The notes under the pieces were generated by a model. It was not told where the DNA came from. It worked only from the letters and a program-made list of their open reading frames with translations, and ran no database searches. A program made the position numbers and the translations under genes. From NCBI GenBank assembly GCA_025603075.1, contig MU626399.1:1-51233 (forward strand): a stretch of 51,233 nucleotides of DNA, in the 5' to 3' direction. Each line of letters opens with the position of its first letter. Positions within the stretch are counted from its first letter, which is position 1. The DNA comes from Neoconidiobolus thromboides FSU 785 (taxonomy: Eukaryota; Entomophthoromycota; Entomophthoromycetes; Entomophthorales; Neoconidiobolaceae). Positions 47,260 to 51,233 of the stretch are shown piece by piece.

Positions 47260-47704
47260 TGTGAAATCTAGTTACTCAGTGGTTGGAGTCAAAACAGGTA
47301 TTGTCTGGCTGACTATACTGTAAGTCGAAAGATCTTAGTTTATGTGACTAAGATAGACTTTGATTATGAAGAATGGCACATAATAGGCTACAGACTATGC
47401 AAGACAGACAAAATAGACAATAGTAATGTAAAACCTACATAAAACACTATTAAGTAAACTTAGTGGCTTTATTAAATGTTCGAGATATCAGGGAATAATT
47501 CAGTTAAAAAGTCTCGAGCTACTATACTCTGAAAAGTATAAATATCAAAATGAGAAGGTAATGTTTTTTGGGATGGAGCTAGAAATTCTCATAGCAAATC
47601 AAACTAAGAACGTGGGATTGATTTTCTCTGAACTTGAGAACACAATAGCTTGGGGGATTATTATGCTATAATTAACTATGGGACTGGCAAAGCGATATTT
47701 CACA
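47260..47704 (-). repeat. 450-bp terminal-type repeat (LTR-like), copy C
   Basis: About 445 bp, TGTGAAATCTAGTTACTCAG at the left and GCGATATTTCACA at the right, same orientation as copy B. It has lost a short stretch that includes the TATA box (reads CTCTGAAAAGTATAAATATC). It abuts the transposase-like coding sequence on its right: the frame runs KYIY into the repeat. Confidence 0.8.
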
Positions 47705-48362
47705 ATAAATATATTTTCTTGCTGTATTTTTGAAATTACTTGGTATGTATTTAAAAAACGTTGACCTAGCTACTGCTTTATCTTTTAAATCATTAAAACA
47801 TTTACTATATATCATTCTTCTACTTTTATTTAATATATATATATCATCTGATGAATATTTACTATCATTATTTTTTTTATTAAATCTTGATGAAATAGTT
47901 GAATTATTTAGCAAGTATTGTATAATAGTTTCAATTTGCTCATTTCTAATTTTTTGTATTTTTAATAATAGGTTGTAATGTTGATATTTTATTATTATTA
48001 CTTGTTTTTGAATAATCATATTGATTTCTATTTATATTAAACCCAAAACTCTTACATTCATCAAAAGAATATACTGAAGCTATAGTTGATAATAACGCTA
48101 CTTGCTGATTTTTGTTTCCTGTTTCGCTTAAAGCGCTAATTTTATACACTACTTGATTAAGTTTATTATTATCGATAGTAAACTTTGATAATATATCTTT
48201 TCTTTGTTTTGTTTTATTATAAGATTCCACAAACCTTGGGTTGTTATAAGTGCCTCTTAAAATTGACGCAAATGAATTACAATGTTTATATTGTGTACTC
48301 CTCCCTATTGTATTGAAATTTTCAAAAATTCCATTTCGAAGTTTAGTTATGAAAGTTTGCAC
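47705..48362 (-). pseudogene. N-terminal half of a transposase-like gene
   Basis: From the Met at 48362 the frame gives NGIFENFNTIGRSTQYKHC and ALLSTIASVYSFDECKSFGF, up to a stop near 47946. A frameshift in the A-run near 47955-47965 moves to the next frame, which continues EQIETIIQYLLNNSTISSRF and DLKDKAVARSTFFKYIPSNF and stops matching at repeat copy C. STFFKYIPSNFKNTARK is the type of motif found just before the cysteine pair in the same transposase-like family as the C-terminal half at 43160-44294. No start context or upstream exon is evident. Inactive by frameshift and by the insertion. Confidence 0.65.
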
Positions 48363-48659
48363 TTTATTTTTATTTCTATTTCAACAAAAAATAAAGTCAA
48401 ATAACTGTATTTATATAATTATATAATCATATAGTTATATATTATATATCTATTAAATATCTAACAGAAATAACACAAAACATAATTAGTAAAATTAGCT
48501 ATCTAAGAAAAGGAAACAATTAAAATAAGTTTTAAATAGAGAGATTTAATTTAGGCTTTTTAGATTTAACTGTCATATTAGACACAAATTTTAAAATTTA
48601 AAATTTGGATTAATTTCTAAGTAAATTCTGAGACTAATTAAGACAGCCCCATATTATTG

Positions 48660-48780
48660 TTTGTTCTTATCCACAATGGAAAAGTATGAGCCCAAATATT
48701 ATAGAATGAAATAGTCGTTTGTAACCTAAGAGGAATTCTATCTATCAATTTACGATTATATATTACTATGATTAAATTTA
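48660..48780 (-). pseudogene. Fragment of the CAR-type receptor gene (exon 2 start)
   Basis: Similar to 46600-46690: TTTGTAACCTAAGAGGAATTC against TTTGTAATCTCAAGGAAACTC, then CTATCAATTTACGATTATATATTAC against ACTAATTTACTATCATAAATAGC. Only the part around the end of helix 1 and the start of helix 2 remains. It is preceded by ACAGCCCCATATT near 48645, which looks like one end of a foldback element. Confidence 0.55.
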
Positions 48781-49659
48781 AAAATTTAAGTTCGAATAAT
48801 ACAATTTAATTACTCAATTCAATTATTAGTGATATGACTACACGTGTTAAGGATAAAGAAACTATGGCTACTTATGGAAACATTTCTTTCATTATACATT
48901 TTGCATTGGTCTCGTTATGCATTTTTATTTCTCAAATAAAAAAATGATTAAGTTAATACGTTTATAATCCCTTTTATACTCAGTACTTACTTTTGTTTCA
49001 CCTGTCTTTCATCAAATCATAATTATTTGTTCAATATTTTACTACTATTTTTTATTCATAAATGAAAAGTCACTTTGATCTATGACTAGATGTAGATGTC
49101 CTTTTTATGTTCTTAAATGACAATACACAAGTAATAAAACACCAATTTGACATTTATAGAGTCAAAAGATGCATCTTTGTTCTTAAAAATAGTTTAATCA
49201 AATAACTGTATTTTGCTATATGAAAAACTTCAAAACGGTTAAAAAAATAAAATTCCTCAATTATACTTTTTTGTTCATTCAATGTTTGGTGTAAATTTTT
49301 TTAAACTATTAAAACTGGGCAAAAAAATGTCCCAATGTAAGTTTTAAAATTAAGCAAAAAAGTAAATATTCTTATAACACTTAATACTTGATTTGCAGTT
49401 TTTACTAATCAGAATTGGACAAAATTTTGAGTTTTTAAACTAACCCACATGTGTTAAATACTATAAATTAACACTAAGGAGTTTAACAAAAGCACAGTTA
49501 GTTTTTTACTAAATTCAAATAAACTTTAGGTACAGATGAAATGTAAAGAATCATTACATCTAAAGGCTCAAGGATTAAAAGAAACAACGATGTATCTTTA
49601 GCTAATAAAAAGGTCAATCTAATCTTTAGTTTTAATTATGTAAAAGTAGAAAATGATAT
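48781..49659. other. Intergenic, no gene seen
   Basis: AT-rich, without a convincing frame, RNA gene or repeat, up to the element at 49660. Confidence 0.45.
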
Positions 49660-49757
49660 GAGGATGTTTTTTTTGGTTTCATTACTTTTCCATTTTTTAA
49701 GCGCTATTTAAGTAAAAAAATTGTTAGTAAAATTCTTAAATAAAAAAATACATTCCC
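49660..49757 (-). mobile_element. Short foldback element (MITE-like), ATAT duplication
   Basis: About 98 bp, reverse orientation: GAGGATGTTTTTTTTGGTTTCATTACTTTTCC at the left and AAAAAATACATTCCC at the right. ATAT at 49656-49659 and 49758-49761. Centre AAGCGCTATTTAAG intact. Confidence 0.9.
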
Positions 49758-50134
49758 ATATAAAAAAGATAATTTAGAACTTTATATTAAATAGTTTTGA
49801 ATGCTCTATACATAATCTAAAATCATAGTTATATTAATCAAAAAAGCAGAGTTAAAAAAATAACTAAAAGAAGATGATTCGATATTAACTTATCTACCTA
49901 CTCCATTATCCTTTCATCAATCATCCTACCCGTTATCTCCATCCCCCTCAAAGCTAATATTTGATTTTTTCACCACATCACCTACCTCGTCCCTCCTTGA
50001 ATATAAACTTTTAATTTACTTAATGGTTGAACTTACTTTGGCCCCAGTAGCTCCCTCCTGAAACCTGTTTTATAAACCTCTAAAGGATTGGGATTGCTAT
50101 AATAAAACTAAAATCTAAAAGCTTGTAATATATA
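49758..50134. other. Intergenic, no gene seen
   Basis: Slightly more C-rich stretch at 49900-50060 (CCTCAAAGCTAATATTTG, CCCCAGTAGCTCCCTCCTG), but no frame that I can support. Confidence 0.4.
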
Positions 50135-50232
50135 AGGATATTTTTTTTGACTTTATTACTTTTTTTATCTTTTAAGTGCTGTTTGAGTGGAGAATTTGTT
50201 AATAAAATTCTTAAATACAAAAATACATCTCC
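50135..50232 (-). mobile_element. Short foldback element (MITE-like), diverged ends
   Basis: About 98 bp, reverse orientation: AGGATATTTTTTTTGACTTTATTAC at the left, AAAATACATCTCC at the right; centre AAGTGCTGTTTGAG. Ends diverged, no clear target duplication. Confidence 0.8.
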
Positions 50233-50430
50233 GTATTGAAAACCCTCTTTTATGTTCAAATTAGGTAGCTGTATACAGAATATGGTAACAGATATAACTT
50301 ATTATTATGACTACTGAATATAGATATCAAACTAAGGAGTTGATGCTTTTTGCAATTAATCAGTAAAAGTCTCATAGTAAATCAAAATAAAAAGCCCTAA
50401 ATTGATTGTACTTTATAAGTTATAATTATA

Positions 50431-50514
50431 GGGCCGATAACTTAATGTTTCAAATAGTTTTTTTGCTTAAATAGTATTTAAAAAATAGAAAAAGTGATGA
50501 AACTAAAAAAACCC
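50431..50514 (+). mobile_element. Short foldback element, shortened copy, TATA duplication
   Basis: About 84 bp: GGGCCGATAAC at the left and AACTAAAAAAACCC at the right, flanked by TATA on both sides. Internal GCTTAAATAGTATTTAAAAAATAG matches the family only loosely. It lies 16 bp from the next copy. Confidence 0.65.
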
Positions 50515-50530
50515 TATATACTAATAATAT

Positions 50531-50627
50531 GGGAATGTAATTTTGTGTTTAAGAATTTTGCTAATAATTTTTCCACTCAAATAGCGCTTAAAAGATGGAA
50601 AAAATAATGAAGCCAAAAAACACCCCC
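50531..50627 (+). mobile_element. Short foldback element (MITE-like), ATAT duplication
   Basis: About 97 bp, left GGGAATGTAATTTTGTG, right AAAAAACACCCCC; ATAT at 50527-50530 and 50628-50631. Centre CACTCAAATAGCGCTTAAAA is consensus. Forward orientation. Confidence 0.9.
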
Positions 50628-50634
50628 ATATAAT

Positions 50635-50735
50635 TAAAATATTAACCTATTTATTTAATAATAAATTTGTAATATTGGTTATAAAGCAGTTAACAATAAA
50701 CATTTTTTGATAATAATTTATAAAAATATATATTT
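50635..50735 (+). repeat. Fragment of repeat R2, copy 3
   Basis: Matches window positions about 155-250 in the same orientation, best at TTGGTTATAAAGCAGTTAACAATAAACATTT. As at 42.7 kb, it is close to a copy of the 450-bp repeat (50783), so the two may travel or insert together. Confidence 0.6.
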
Positions 50736-50782
50736 ATATATTATAACCTTAATCAATATTAATATATAAATTACATTAATAA

Positions 50783-51233
50783 TATGAAATATCGCTGTCA
50801 GCTCCATGGTTGATTATAGCATAATAACCATTTAAATTGTGTTCACAGTTCAGAGGCAATTAATCCTATATTCTTATTTTGATTTGCTGAGAATTTCTTT
50901 CATGCAATTCTGAAGGACATTACCTCCCTGTTTTGATATCCATACTTGTTGGAGTATAAAAGAGATTCTAGAACATAGTAACTTGTGGCTTTTCAACTGA
51001 GTTATTCCTTGATATATCATACATTCAATAAAGCCACTAAGTTTACTTAATAGTGTTTTATGTAGATTTTACATTACTATTGTCTATTCTATTTGTCTTA
51101 CATAGTCTGTAACATATTACTTGCTATTCTTCACAATTCAAGTATATCTTAATCACATAAACTAAGGCCTTTCAACTTACAGTATAGTCAACCAAGTAAT
51201 AGCTGTTTTTGACTCCAATCACTAAGTACCAGA
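50783..51233 (+). repeat. 450-bp terminal-type repeat (LTR-like), copy D, cut by window edge
   Basis: Starts ATATGAAATATCGCTGTCAGCTCCATGG, same orientation as copy A, and runs to the last base (AAGTACCAGA), only a few bases short of the expected end. TATA box at 50955-50962. It differs from copy A at many positions, so the copies are old. Confidence 0.78.

Overview
The window is AT-rich eukaryotic DNA, most likely from a filamentous early-diverging fungus. Evidence for this: a fungal-type Zn2Cys6 transcription factor, many short GT-AG introns (mostly about 45-75 bp), nuclear tRNA genes, a COPII SEC23 and an LSM3 with small introns, and a mitochondrial malonyl transferase. Expanded rhodopsin-like seven-helix receptors together with a secreted M64 peptidase recall Conidiobolus-like Entomophthoromycotina. 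That placement is inference from memory and was not tested.

Left part (1-17.6 kb): an interspersed repeat (1-430), then on the minus strand a 4-coumarate-CoA-ligase-like acyl-CoA synthetase, a Zn2Cys6 regulator, LSM3 and SEC23. Three tRNA genes (Glu-CTC, Glu-TTC, His-GTG) lie between genes. Two tandem eight-exon cytochrome P450 genes follow; the first has a 200-N assembly gap, and the sequence on both sides of that gap is almost identical to the second gene.

Middle (19-31.6 kb): a tandem array of six rhodopsin-like seven-transmembrane receptor genes, four intact and two broken. Their 5' and 3' flanks are duplicated with them. Both broken copies have the same T-run one base shorter than the intact copies that carry the run.

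Right part (33-51.2 kb): an intron-containing mitochondrial malonyl-CoA:ACP transacylase, a secreted M64-type metallopeptidase, and then a repeat-rich region. Here an old transposase-like gene is cut in two. Its C-terminal half (43.2-44.3 kb) and N-terminal half (47.7-48.4 kb) are separated by a 3.4-kb block made of two same-orientation repeats of about 450 bp around an intact five-exon cAMP-receptor-like (CAR-type) GPCR gene. Decayed copies of that receptor lie at 41.2-42.2 and 48.66-48.78 kb.

Throughout the window there are at least 16 copies of a foldback element of about 95-100 bp (GGGGATGT...ACATCCCC ends, central AGCGCT) with apparent 4-bp A/T target duplications. One copy interrupts the transposase-like frame, and removing it with one ATTT copy makes the flanking frame continuous, which fixes its boundaries. 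The most unusual items are this element family, the receptor gene bracketed by repeats inside a transposase gene, and the receptor array.

All exon models were made by eye from splice signals, reading-frame continuity and remembered family motifs. No alignment or database search was run.
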